Assembly: GCA_013388925.1 (NCBI GenBank)
Contig: JACAEJ010000073.1
Location: 1 to 38,387 of the forward strand
DNA: 38,387 nucleotides
Origin: Nitrososphaerales archaeon
Lineage (GTDB): Archaea; Thermoproteota; Nitrososphaeria; Nitrososphaerales; JACAEJ01
Reading direction: 5' to 3'
Within the stretch, counting starts at the first letter, position 1, and each line of letters begins with the position of its first letter. This document shows, one piece after another, positions 16,075 through 24,112 of the stretch. Position numbers and translations under genes: made by a program. The notes under the pieces were generated by a model. It was not told the origin of the DNA. It searched no databases and worked only from the letters and a program-made list of their open reading frames with translations.

Positions 16075-17733
16075 TTATCCCCAGTATCCAACTCCCAAGC
16101 ACTTTGCGAGTCTTATGGCGTTCTTTTCATCGTTTTCTGTCAATCTGCTAGCCTGAAACTTCTCGCTAAAGTAGAGATAATCAGCTATGCTACGCCTATC
16201 CGCCATCTTCTCAAAGACTAGCTTTGGATGCTCAAGGTCTCTGCTGTAGGCTGCGTTGGTCAAGACTATGGCCTGATCCACCCTTCCATGCTCGACTATC
16301 TCCAGGGTATCGTCTATCTCCTGTTTCGTGAGACATTCCTTCTCTGTCAGCTTCACATTAACAGCTATCTTCCTGCCATCCTTCTCCTCGAAGTATGCAT
16401 CTGCTAAGCGGAAGCTCTTCGATCCCCCTGGAGTATCTATGCGTCTTGAAGCCCCATGGGCATAGAATATGGCTTCTCTTATGAACAGGTATCGCCCCAA
16501 GTCCCTTATCGCCCTAGTAAGACCATAAGAGGTCTCTTCAAGGGTCTTCATACTCGTCCTAATGATCCTAAGGTAGTCTGGTATAGGGATGCGCATTATG
16601 CTCCCCTTCAGCTCTGCGTTGGGTCTTATTCGAATTATGGCCCCTATCAGGTGCTCATCACCTATCCTATTGGTCCCCTTGGCCAATTCTAGTGCTTCTC
16701 TTATCAGAGCAAGTAATTCTCGAATTTCGGTCATGCCCACTTCGTCGTAAGCATACCTTATGAGATTCCTTAGTGCCTCACCGTCTTCCTCCGTAATGAT
16801 GGCGCTATGGAACTTTAGATACTCTCTTATGATGTCCCAGATTTGTTCGGGATCGTCGGGCTGTGAGAGAGAGCAAGTGAAGGGTGCCTTTCTAAGGCGA
16901 TCATATAAAGAGGGGTCTGCCTCGCCTATCTCCGTCTCCACTCCCGATCTTAATATGGAAACCAGAACTACCCCTGGAAGCTTTTCGTTTATCATGGCCT
17001 TCATGCCGTCCATCAAAGGCTTGGTAGCTGAGATTTCGTCTATTTCTATAAGCAAGACTTTGCCAATGATGCATGTGATGGTAGCAAGCCCTTTCAGCTT
17101 TTCCAGAGCATCGTTAAAGTCCTTTGCCTCCAGAAACCAGAGAGAATCTTTGGATAGAATCCTGAGGGCTGATTCTAGTGCACAATTTTCAGCCAGCTCG
17201 GGCAAGGTTCCCTTAAGATATGATAAATTCATAGTCCTTCTCTTGTTGATGATGTTTTCAGCTATACTGCTGGCTCTTCTTCCCAGTATCCTATCGAATA
17301 GGCCGATCTTTAGCACTTTCATCGCGTAGTCATTTCCCTCTTCTGCTCTTTCACCCAGCTTTAGGATAAGCCCATCATGTAACTCTTGAAAGAAATCATT
17401 CCTAAGGTCCTTGACTATGGCCGAGTAGATACTTTTGAGATCCTTAGGCTCGATTCTTGTAAGGTCTACGTATGCACATTCGAACTTGTCCTTTAAAGTT
17501 TTCATGTGAAGAGCGAGATGAGTCTTCCCAGTTCCCAAGGGTCCCACTATGCTCACTATGCTGAAAACCTGCTCTCCCCTGAGCATTGCCTCTCTCAACT
17601 CATCAACACAAACTAGGATTCTATCTCTGACTTCTTTCCACCTTCTACCTCCGAGCACTTTTGCAGCAGTAAGGCTAGGAGTTGGTACATGGGAAAATGG
17701 GTTAATACTTAGCCCGTAGGGGTATTCTGCCAT
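16075..17733 (-). CDS. AAA+ ATPase with possible nuclease-like C-terminal domain
   Basis: A 552-residue protein. Residues 1-370 are an Orc1/Cdc6- or STAND-like ATPase: Walker A GPLGTGKT (64-71), Walker B VLLIEIDEI (226-234), sensor-1 region VVLVSILRSG and a helical lid. The N-terminal YGLSINPFSHVPTPS is like that of archaeal P-loop proteins that load onto DNA. Residues about 440-500 are a separate alpha/beta domain: D445, then a beta-hairpin KIAVNVKLTEKE, then a helix and VDQAIVLTN. This layout recalls PD-(D/E)XK nucleases (D...[E]-x-K), but the usual Glu before K461 is Asn, so it may be inactive or my reading may be wrong. No winged-helix DNA-binding domain is obvious. No partner gene is adjacent. 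Confidence 0.6.
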   Translation of the reverse strand: MAEYPYGLSINPFSHVPTPSLTAAKVLGGRRWKEVRDRILVCVDELREAMLRGEQVFSIVSIVGPLGTGKTHLALHMKTLKDKFECAYVDLTRIEPKDLKSIYSAIVKDLRNDFFQELHDGLILKLGERAEEGNDYAMKVLKIGLFDRILGRRASSIAENIINKRRTMNLSYLKGTLPELAENCALESALRILSKDSLWFLEAKDFNDALEKLKGLATITCIIGKVLLIEIDEISATKPLMDGMKAMINEKLPGVVLVSILRSGVETEIGEADPSLYDRLRKAPFTCSLSQPDDPEQIWDIIREYLKFHSAIITEEDGEALRNLIRYAYDEVGMTEIRELLALIREALELAKGTNRIGDEHLIGAIIRIRPNAELKGSIMRIPIPDYLRIIRTSMKTLEETSYGLTRAIRDLGRYLFIREAIFYAHGASRRIDTPGGSKSFRLADAYFEEKDGRKIAVNVKLTEKECLTKQEIDDTLEIVEHGRVDQAIVLTNAAYSRDLEHPKLVFEKMADRRSIADYLYFSEKFQASRLTENDEKNAIRLAKCLGVGYWG

Positions 17734-17836
17734 GGCTCACAACTTGGGATGATATTTCTTGGTTACCTCTAATGCTTAAAGCTCAACAAGTCTCAACAAC
17801 TGGGTTAAATGTGAGCCTTTCATAATTTATACAATC

Positions 17837-18001
17837 GATGACAACGCTGATGCTCATTTAGCATCAGCATTCATTGGACCATCAAGAGTATTTCCAGTCA
17901 AGGACGGAAGATTGGTTAGAGGGACTTGGCAGAAGGTTTTCCTCCTAGAGCTTGATGGGTCAAGAAGGAGAAAGATTATATTAGAAGTATTGGGCGAATA
18001 A
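17837..18001 (+). pseudogene. C-terminal fragment of a YjbQ (UPF0047)-type protein
   Basis: Translation of this frame gives 54 residues, beginning DDNADAHLASAFIGPS and ending WQKVFLLELDGSRRRKIILEVLGE before TAA. This is the conserved C-terminal part of the YjbQ/UPF0047 family (thiamine phosphate synthase-like), whose members read ...DDNADAHLRASLLGPS...GTWQ....D.RRR...V..G. The full family is about 130-140 residues; everything before DDN is missing. The open frame extends upstream only to about 17784 and contains no ATG, GTG or TTG start. Nothing in the neighbouring 100 nt encodes the N-terminal half. I call it a decayed, truncated gene. Confidence 0.75.
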
Positions 18002-18299
18002 AGCACAATCAGAAATCACGCTATTCAAGAAAGGCTCTGAAGGCTTCAAGAAAGATATTATTCAGATAAGATGAATAGTCTAGGAAAGATCAATCGGATT
18101 GAGCTTCCCTGAGCCACATACACTGTATGTTGCGAAACTTCTAGGGCATGAATAGCAAATAATCTTGTGGCAAGAACAAAGCTTGGTGCAAAATATGGAA
18201 TATTCTTACTTAACATTTTTATAAAAAATCATGGCGGAATGTTATGTGCTTCCCGCCAGGTTTTTTCGACATCGCACAAGTATACTTCCCATTAGAAGC
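18002..18299. other. Non-coding stretch after the yjbQ remnant
   Basis: No supportable gene on either strand. A short frame (18107-18154, +) reads PEPHTLYVAKLLGHE then stops, faintly like the end of a tyrosine-recombinase motif, but it is too short to call. The ORF listed at 18231-18599 (+) is the antisense shadow of the TRAM gene. Confidence 0.5.
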
Positions 18300-18575
18300 T
18301 TACTCAGACTTCCCTTCCTTTTCTATGGATTCGACTATCTGGCCGTTGGCATATCTGTTTCCCATCTGAACGATCTTGATTCTTGCTTTCTGTCCAACTT
18401 TGGCTCCGGAGACGAAGATGATGAATCCCTCAACCTTCGCTATCCCATCGCCACGTCTGCTGATTTCGGTGATGGTGACATCGTACTCCTTGCCTACTTC
18501 GACAGGTGTAGGTCTGAACGACCTAGATCCACCGAAGCCGCTACGTCTATAGCCGCCTCCTTGTCCGTAACTCGT
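18300..18575 (-). CDS. TRAM-domain protein with an apparent ACG start codon
   Basis: This gene is absent from the ORF track. The minus-strand frame encodes a Gly/Arg-rich N-terminus (SYGQGGGYRRSGFGGSRS) and a full TRAM domain: PVEVGKEYDVTITEISRRGDGIAKVEGFIIFV, then AKVGQKARIKI and the closing GRYANGQIVE-type strand. Archaeal single-TRAM proteins are small RNA-binding proteins, some acting as cold-responsive RNA chaperones, and usually begin MSYG. Here the codon before SYG is ACG (18575-18573), with AAGGAG ten nt upstream. An in-frame TGA lies at 18584-18582 and no ATG, GTG or TTG occurs between it and residue 71. So it uses ACG, or the Met codon was mutated or mis-sequenced. A TATA-like ACATATATG sits about 55 nt upstream. 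About 91 residues. Confidence 0.82.
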   Translation of the reverse strand, partial: TSYGQGGGYRRSGFGGSRSFRPTPVEVGKEYDVTITEISRRGDGIAKVEGFIIFVSGAKVGQKARIKIVQMGNRYANGQIVESIEKEGKSE

Positions 18576-18637
18576 ATCTTGTCAACTCCTTGCGTTTAGT
18601 TACGCTAAATGGGAGATAGAAACACTCACATATATGT

Positions 18638-19123
18638 CTATGTATTCATATCGTATGAGTGGTGTGCTGAATTTGATCCTTCTATTTGGTTATAAGGGCT
18701 CTTTGCTCCGAATTGAAAAGGAGCATGCTCAAGATATTTGATCATGCCCTCAAGCTCTCTTTTTACTTCCCTGAGCAAAGATACTTCAACCTTTAGGTTC
18801 TCAGCCTTACCCTCAAGTCTAGTTAACACAAGGCTCTCTTCAGCCACCATCTTCTCCTGCTCCAGCTGATCTACTTTCTCCGTTAAATCCTGCTTAACCT
18901 TGCTCATCTTCTTTATTGTATCATGAAGCTCCTCTAACTTGTTGGATTCGATGAGCCTTAGACCCTGTTTACCCACCACAAATGGAAACTTTGCTTTGCA
19001 TTTTGTACACCTGTATATCCCTACTGTACTCTCCACGATCTCTCCGCTTTTTTTAGGCTCTACAATAGGCCATGTCTTAAGAGGCTCTGATACTTTCGAG
19101 CGGCAACTAGGGCAGGTGGGCAT
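18638..19123 (-). CDS. Zinc-ribbon and coiled-coil protein, function unknown
   Basis: A 161-residue protein starting MPTCPSCRSKVSEP. Two CxxC pairs (CPSC at 4-7 and CTKC at about 38-41) form a zinc ribbon. They are followed by FPFVVGKQGLRLIE and a long heptad-like helix (about residues 60-130, e.g. KQDLTEKVDQLEQEKMVAEE) predicted to be a coiled coil. The C-terminal 30 residues look disordered. It follows the other coiled-coil gene by 18 nt, so the pair is probably co-transcribed and may form a complex. I do not recognise a named family; similar zinc-ribbon/coil proteins occur in many archaea. Confidence 0.7.
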   Translation of the reverse strand: MPTCPSCRSKVSEPLKTWPIVEPKKSGEIVESTVGIYRCTKCKAKFPFVVGKQGLRLIESNKLEELHDTIKKMSKVKQDLTEKVDQLEQEKMVAEESLVLTRLEGKAENLKVEVSLLREVKRELEGMIKYLEHAPFQFGAKSPYNQIEGSNSAHHSYDMNT

Positions 19124-19141
19124 ACCCCGACCAATTTTGTT

Positions 19142-19507
19142 TTAGGTTAAGCTTGTTTCTTGTGGGCTGGTGTAGCTCGCAATTTCTTGCTCTAGATTGC
19201 TCCTTTCTGCCTTTAAGCTTGAGACTTCATTCTCCAATGCTTGAGCATGATGCTCTAGCTTTAGTACAGTGAGCTTCTCTCTCAGGCGTGGTATTTCCTC
19301 TTGTAGCGTAGCCTTTTCAACTTCTAAGGCCTGTATCTTCGCTTCTAACTCTATTTTCTTATCGGATAGGATTAATTCCATTCCGATTATCATTAAGCTC
19401 TTATACACTTCACCTATAGAGTTAAAAAGTATCGGCACAATGGTAAAACTCTTTAGATTCTTATAATCCCTCTTCTTGGGTGTTCTTTGGAATCCATAAA
19501 TAAACAA
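19142..19507 (-). CDS. Coiled-coil protein, partner of the zinc-ribbon gene
   Basis: Up to 121 residues from a TTG start; internal ATG codons at 19393 and 19381 are plausible alternatives. From about residue 45 the sequence is an uninterrupted amphipathic helix (KIELEAKIQALEVEKATLQEE onward to residue 110), a clear coiled coil. Before it, a short hydrophobic stretch (VPILFNSIGEVYKSLMIIGM) could be a helix that packs on membrane or protein. No cysteines, no enzymatic motifs. It lies 18 nt upstream of the zinc-ribbon coiled-coil gene on the same strand, and shared heptads suggest hetero-coil formation (inference). Confidence 0.55.
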   Translation of the reverse strand: MFIYGFQRTPKKRDYKNLKSFTIVPILFNSIGEVYKSLMIIGMELILSDKKIELEAKIQALEVEKATLQEEIPRLREKLTVLKLEHHAQALENEVSSLKAERSNLEQEIASYTSPQETSLT

Positions 19508-19682
19508 GCATTTGAGGTCATCTTACTTGGTAGGGGATGAGAGAGTTCTATTTTCTATTTTGACTAGAACCAAACTAGGATTGATGTCTTTTATAGAGCC
19601 TTTCTACACATCGTTGAGACGTAGATAATTATAATAATTAGTATGTGATTACCTGACAGAAACCAGTCCTCAAGGGATACAA

Positions 19683-19892
19683 ATGTCACAAGAGATAACA
19701 TTGGAGGAATGGAAAAGAATCAAATCAGAAGACAAAAGACAACTAAGGAAAGGCAGATTCTTCTGTTTACACGATTGGGAAAAAGTTGAAGATGGCAAAG
19801 AGTTCATGGTCAAGTACCCGTATGGTGTTAGAGAACATGGGCTGGACCCGAGATATCGGTGTATTGAGTGTGGCAAAGAGAATCGATGGTGA
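19683..19892 (+). CDS. Small zinc-binding protein
   Basis: A 69-residue ORF with ATG start. The N-terminal third is a charged helix (ITLEEWKRIKSEDKRQLRKG). It is followed by FFCLHDWEKVEDGKEF and, near the end, RYRCIECGKENRW. The CxH plus CxxC arrangement makes a plausible one-zinc site of the kind seen in small archaeal and viral proteins. Function unknown. An AT-rich stretch (TAATTATAATAATTAG, 19624-19639) lies upstream and may be its promoter. It precedes the CBS-domain gene by 64 nt on the same strand but an own TATA for that gene is also possible. Confidence 0.65.
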   Translation: MSQEITLEEWKRIKSEDKRQLRKGRFFCLHDWEKVEDGKEFMVKYPYGVREHGLDPRYRCIECGKENRW

Positions 19893-19956
19893 CTGGACCC
19901 AAGGTCGATTTTACAGGGAAATATATTAAACTGTTATATACATTAGCATATGAAGA

Positions 19957-20676
19957 ATGGAAAGCAAGAAAAGCGAGATCATGAAGGAACTTATGAATAT
20001 AAGTAAGGAAATAGATATCCTTTCATATAAGATCAGCAGTAGAGCCGACAAGCTAAATGCGGATACATTAACAATTAGAAGTGACCCCGTAATAAGCGGT
20101 CTTTGGCATAATCTTTGTAGATATCACAGAAAAGCCATGATATTGTACGCTGGCATGGGGGATAAGAAGCTGGAGATACTCAAAGAGCTTGAGAGAGTTC
20201 CGGCATGCATCGATGTGCTGCATCTTTCCGAAGAAGAAACCTGCTGTACTGTCTTTAGACGCAACCTAAAAACCAAGACGAAAAGGAGACGCAAGGTCAA
20301 GTACTTCATGTCGTCACCAGTAGTGACTGCAGATCCAAATTCAAGAATTATAGATGCTTTGCGAATTATGAGGCAACATGAAATAGGAAGTCTCGTTGTG
20401 GTGGATAGAGGGGAGATAAAAGGCATATTGACAGGAAAAGACCTAGTATCCAAGGTCTTTGTAAGTGCTACTGGCCCTGATGAATTGTTTGTCAGAGACG
20501 TAATGACCGTTGCTCCTTTGGTAACTATAGACCCAGAAATTGACATAAAAAAAGCAGCAGAAATAATGACTAAGAGGAACGTAAGGCATCTCCCTGTCAT
20601 AGAGAAAGAAGAACTTGTGGGAATGTTAGCGATCCCTGACTTTTACGGAGAAGAAACGAGTCAGATAGAAAAATAG
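19957..20676 (+). CDS. CBS-domain-pair protein with N-terminal helical region
   Basis: A 239-residue cytoplasmic protein. Residues about 115-170 are the first CBS domain (YFMSSPVVTADPNSRIIDALRIM...GILTGKDLVSKV) and about 175-230 the second (VRDVMTVAPLVTIDPEIDIKKAAEIM...HLPVIE). CBS pairs bind adenosine nucleotides and act as sensors. The N-terminal ~100 residues are mainly helical, with a cysteine-containing LSEEETCCTVF strand before a basic KTKTKRRRK linker. No catalytic domain is attached, so it may regulate another protein in trans. The neighbour upstream is the small zinc protein. Confidence 0.8.
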   Translation: MESKKSEIMKELMNISKEIDILSYKISSRADKLNADTLTIRSDPVISGLWHNLCRYHRKAMILYAGMGDKKLEILKELERVPACIDVLHLSEEETCCTVFRRNLKTKTKRRRKVKYFMSSPVVTADPNSRIIDALRIMRQHEIGSLVVVDRGEIKGILTGKDLVSKVFVSATGPDELFVRDVMTVAPLVTIDPEIDIKKAAEIMTKRNVRHLPVIEKEELVGMLAIPDFYGEETSQIEK

Positions 20677-20853
20677 CAAAACAGTTTAGGTTTGACGATA
20701 AGCTTATTGGTCCGTTGAGGCCAAGAATGGGGCTCAGAATCTCATGTGTAATTTGAGCACCTGCAACAACCAGCTAAAGGCAGAGCAAGTAAATGCCCAT
20801 GAGCCATAGTGATGCTCGCAGACCTAAGCTTAAGAACCTTAACTACCTATGTT

Positions 20854-21696
20854 TTAACATTGACTCACCAACAGGTCCAAAACCAACTGATGCCACCTTG
20901 GGCCCACTTCTCTAACTGTCCTTGATTCTAATATTGTGTAGGGTACATCCAATTTCTTTTCGAGCTCCTTCTTCGCTTTTTCTATAGGATCCTCGCCCTT
21001 CGATGCATGAGTGTGAGTATAGTAATGAATGATGCCTCGTGGCTTAAGAGCCTTGATGGCAACATCGATGTAATCTATGGCCTTCTCTGGTAAAGGCATC
21101 AGTACTCTATCTGCCTTCCCTCGAAGAGAGCCTTCTATAACGAATCTAGCATCCCCCAATAAAGGTATCACTTTATTAGAGACCTTGTTCAACCTGATAT
21201 TCTCCAACATTATATCATAAGCATCTGGGTTGATGTCTATGCTGTATGTCATGGACTCTAGTTGATGCTTGGCAATTACTATGGAAAAGGAACCAATGCC
21301 AGAGAACATATTTAAGATCACCTCTCCACGCTCTACTTTTCTTGCTACTCTAATCCTCTCTGTTGACAGTCTTGGGGAGAAGTAGACCTTGGCAAGATCA
21401 ACTTTGAACACGCATCCATGCTCCTTGTACAATGTTATAGTCTTATCCTCTCCTAATACATGCTCTAACTCTCTTGTCCTATAATCTCCCGATACAGGAG
21501 TTGCCTGCCTCAAGACTGTCTTTATCGATTTCATGTTATCAATCATCGCTTTAGCTATTATGAACTTCTTATCCAAAAGAGCGTCGGGTATCTTTATTAC
21601 AGCTATATCTCCTACTATATCGAAGCTCCCATACAGTTGCTTAATCTCATCGATTGTTAAAATATTCTCTAATGCCTTCTTTAGCATCTTTGGCAT
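20854..21696 (-). CDS. Trm5/Tyw2-family tRNA (guanine-37 region) methyltransferase
   Basis: A 280-residue SAM-dependent enzyme acting on tRNA position 37. Landmarks: FKVDLAKVYFSPRLSTERIRVA (residues 98-118) leads into the Rossmann fold; SAM loop NMFSGIGSFSIVIA (129-142); acidic turn SIDINPDAYD; the catalytic-region strand DRVLMPLPEKA (196-206); and a C-terminal WHQLVLDL. Canonical Trm5 carries Asn in the MNLP motif at that site, whereas this one has MPLP, a form seen in some Trm5 or Tyw2-like branches, so either m1G37 formation or wyosine side-chain transfer is possible. The N-terminal domain (GSFDIVGDIAVIKIPD) is the Trm5 D1 domain. It stands opposite the CBS gene, convergent. Confidence 0.85.
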   Translation of the reverse strand: MPKMLKKALENILTIDEIKQLYGSFDIVGDIAVIKIPDALLDKKFIIAKAMIDNMKSIKTVLRQATPVSGDYRTRELEHVLGEDKTITLYKEHGCVFKVDLAKVYFSPRLSTERIRVARKVERGEVILNMFSGIGSFSIVIAKHQLESMTYSIDINPDAYDIMLENIRLNKVSNKVIPLLGDARFVIEGSLRGKADRVLMPLPEKAIDYIDVAIKALKPRGIIHYYTHTHASKGEDPIEKAKKELEKKLDVPYTILESRTVREVGPRWHQLVLDLLVSQC

Positions 21697-21734
21697 TCAT
21701 AACACCTGTTTGTATGACTCAATGTCTGCCTTAT

Positions 21735-22286
21735 TCAAACAACTACCGTGCTAGCTATTCGATCAGTGTATTTTTGACGTGGATCACCACTGGTAGCTAA
21801 CCCGCCTATTACATCCAAGAGCAAAAATATCCAGTATACATTGCTGATGTTTCTTATGAAGGCTTTCTCTAAATTGGGGGTTTGACCGTTTAGCGTTACA
21901 ACTCTTAAGTTCATAAGCTTTTTGCCCACAGTATAACCATATATCGATTCAGTTATGGTGAAGTAGAAAATGTATATCAACCCCATTGCAAAGGGAAATT
22001 GAATCCAGTTCCATGGAGAAGCCCAAAAAGAGGGCCAACCAGCCGTGAAAAGAACTGGAAGGAAAAGAATGGCGTTCAATACCCAAGCAATTGCGCCTAC
22101 TATAACGCTATCGATGATTATTGCTACGATCCTTCTGATCCAATGATCCTGAAGGCCGGCTTCATAACTTATCCTCCCAAGGCCCGTCATCTCACCTTTT
22201 TCAGGTCCTGATACATTTGCTCCGCACTTTGGGCAGAACCTCGCCCCCTCAGGTAACTCTGTTCCACATCTCCAGCAGTAAGACAA
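21735..22286 (-). CDS. RDD-family membrane protein with N-terminal zinc ribbon
   Basis: A 183-residue protein. Start is TTG with GAGGT seven nt upstream. Residues 1-25 (YCWRCGTELPEGARFCPKCG) form a zinc ribbon with two CxxC pairs. The rest is an RDD domain: RRIVAIIIDSVIVGAI with the hallmark R and D residues in TM1, a second and third helix, and YGYTVGKKLMNLRVV after the second. RDD proteins are transporters or stress proteins of unclear function; a fused zinc ribbon is common in archaea. It follows the Trm5 gene's start on the same strand by about 38 nt upstream. Confidence 0.83.
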   Translation of the reverse strand: MSYCWRCGTELPEGARFCPKCGANVSGPEKGEMTGLGRISYEAGLQDHWIRRIVAIIIDSVIVGAIAWVLNAILFLPVLFTAGWPSFWASPWNWIQFPFAMGLIYIFYFTITESIYGYTVGKKLMNLRVVTLNGQTPNLEKAFIRNISNVYWIFLLLDVIGGLATSGDPRQKYTDRIASTVVV

Positions 22287-22406
22287 TTTGATACCTCAAT
22301 TACAATCAATCGGACTCCAATTAATTATTTTCTCTGTCGAGATGTTAAGAAATGAACATTATTCACATATATTTGGGAGGATTTTTACCACACAAATAGA
22401 CTGTAG

Positions 22407-22928
22407 TCATACTGCACCATACTTATCGATAGAAAGAATCTCTCTTAGCTCTCTTCTAGTCTTCTGTAGACTGCTCTTTAGATAAGATTCTTCTGGGAAA
22501 CCTATTGAGATTATCGATAGTAACCTCTTTTCCTTAGGTATGTTGAGTATCTCCTTCACCTTCTCTTCATAGACCGACCCATAAGAACCAATCCAGCATG
22601 CACCTAATCCTAAAGCATGGGCTGCTAGAAGCATGTTTTGTGTTGTAATAGCTCCATCCTCAACGGGATGAGTGGATGCCTTAGGATCAATTACTACAGC
22701 TATACCAATCGGTGCATCGGTAAGAAATTTACCATATGTCGTAGCCTCAGCTACATCTTTTCTCACTCGATCATCTCTCAATAGTATGAAGTGCCAAGGC
22801 TGGCTATTGCCAGCTGATGGAGCCCATCTACCAGCATCAAGAATCTCAAAGATCAATCCTTCGGGGATTGGTTCTCTTTTATACTTTCTGATGCTCCTTC
22901 TGCTTTTTATTGCCTCGAGTGCGTCCAT
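22407..22928 (-). CDS. Nitroreductase-family FMN protein
   Basis: A 173-residue FMN-binding oxidoreductase. It begins MDALEAIKSRRSIRKYKREPIP, whose SRRSIRKY motif contacts FMN phosphate, followed by LDAGRWAPSAGNSQPWHFI (FMN pocket). Later landmarks: DGAITTQNMLLAAHALGLGACWIGS and ISIGFPEE. Such enzymes reduce nitro compounds, quinones or other substrates with NAD(P)H; the physiological substrate is unknown. Length is typical of the smaller archaeal members. Confidence 0.88.
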   Translation of the reverse strand: MDALEAIKSRRSIRKYKREPIPEGLIFEILDAGRWAPSAGNSQPWHFILLRDDRVRKDVAEATTYGKFLTDAPIGIAVVIDPKASTHPVEDGAITTQNMLLAAHALGLGACWIGSYGSVYEEKVKEILNIPKEKRLLSIISIGFPEESYLKSSLQKTRRELREILSIDKYGAV

Positions 22929-23101
22929 TTAATTCATCATAGATATAAGCGAAGAAGACAGATTTATACCATTACTCTATATCAAGAGAAAATTGAAAAA
23001 ATCTTAAATATCAACAGAGTAGAAGCTTTTTAAACATAAAATGAGGAATAGAAGCAAAGCTACAGCGCCATCATTTTTATTGCTCTCTCAGGGGTGAGTT
23101 T

Positions 23102-24112
23102 TTGAAGATGAAGATCAGATGGGCTTACATAATCTTGATAGCATTACTTCTGACAATTCAAGTTCCTATCTCTGAAGCCCAGACCCAACATTCGATCGAC
23201 CTTCAAGGATTGACCTGGAACCATTCAGCACTTACAGTGCTTGTAATTCCCCAAGATGATGAAATTTGGTGGGATGATTCTTATCTTAATTCTACTCTTC
23301 GTGCCATAAATATGTGGAACAATGCGATACTGAACTTTTCATCCTATAGCCCTGAATTCTCTTATCTTTCCCAGATAAGGATGACCTATTCGATAGGTCA
23401 AATTTTGGAAAATGGTTATGATGTATATATAACTTGGCAAGAAGAGTATGCTGGGACAAATACCATAGGAACATCCCAGGCAGTATACGAACTGCCATGC
23501 ACCATTATAAACAACACTATAACCTTAGGAGTGAAGACAAAAGGATACATTCTAGATGAGATAGATATGCAGAATGTTGCCCTGCATGAGCTCGGCCATG
23601 CTCTGGGATTGAATCATAGCAGCCACTCTTGCGATATAATGTATCCAGAGTACACTTCCAGAGAGAGGATAGTAGCCCTTTCAACGCTGGACATTTACGC
23701 CGTGTCTGTAGTATTTGAATGGCTTTCTTATTACCCATATCCAGAGAGCAGGTGCCCACCGAAGTCCTCAATCATTCTACCTCAAAGTATTGAATACGAA
23801 TATTTGCCCATATCCTATAAGGATCTGCCACCCCCCTCATTAAAGAACATTCTCGATTCTATTCTTCGGCTGATCGAATCAAATCTTGGAACCTTGTTTT
23901 TGCTTTTGCTTTCCACATCCTTAATAGTCCTGCTAGTAGTCACAATAGGAGCCAAAAAGAGAAAAAGCAGCTCTGAAAGATGCTGTCATGAACCAATAGT
24001 GCCTGCTTTTACTCATAGCCCACAAAATGGAATGATGAGGATTTCGAATTATCGCATTGGAGATTACAGACACAGATTAAACGAACTTGAGCCTTTTGGA
24101 ATACTACTCTGA
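23102..24112 (+). CDS. Membrane-anchored matrixin-like metalloprotease
   Basis: A 336-residue secreted or surface protein. Residues 1-26 form a signal peptide (hydrophobic YIILIALLLTIQV, then a polar site near Ala26). The zinc motif HELGHALGLNH (162-172) is the complete HExxHxxGxxH of metzincins, and DIMYP (178-182) is the Met-turn, as in matrixins/M10-like proteases. Several Asn-X-Ser/Thr sequons are present in the extracellular part. A hydrophobic segment (about 263-283) near the end anchors it in the membrane, leaving a basic cytoplasmic tail. It thus displays a protease on the cell surface. Isolated gene between nitroreductase and feoB. No propeptide cysteine switch is obvious. Confidence 0.85.
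   Translation: MKMKIRWAYIILIALLLTIQVPISEAQTQHSIDLQGLTWNHSALTVLVIPQDDEIWWDDSYLNSTLRAINMWNNAILNFSSYSPEFSYLSQIRMTYSIGQILENGYDVYITWQEEYAGTNTIGTSQAVYELPCTIINNTITLGVKTKGYILDEIDMQNVALHELGHALGLNHSSHSCDIMYPEYTSRERIVALSTLDIYAVSVVFEWLSYYPYPESRCPPKSSIILPQSIEYEYLPISYKDLPPPSLKNILDSILRLIESNLGTLFLLLLSTSLIVLLVVTIGAKKRKSSSERCCHEPIVPAFTHSPQNGMMRISNYRIGDYRHRLNELEPFGILL

Noticed and set aside
16760-17329. 189-aa plus-strand ORF
   Set aside because: Lies wholly inside the AAA+ ATPase gene on the other strand; Ser/Phe-rich composition typical of an antisense shadow.
18107-18154. Short frame PEPHTLYVAKLLGHE resembling a tyrosine recombinase tail
   Set aside because: Fifteen residues followed by a stop; no catalytic Tyr or other integrase motif nearby.
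18231-18599. 122-aa plus-strand ORF
   Set aside because: It is the antisense of the TRAM gene, whose minus-strand translation gives a recognisable domain; the plus-strand product is not protein-like.
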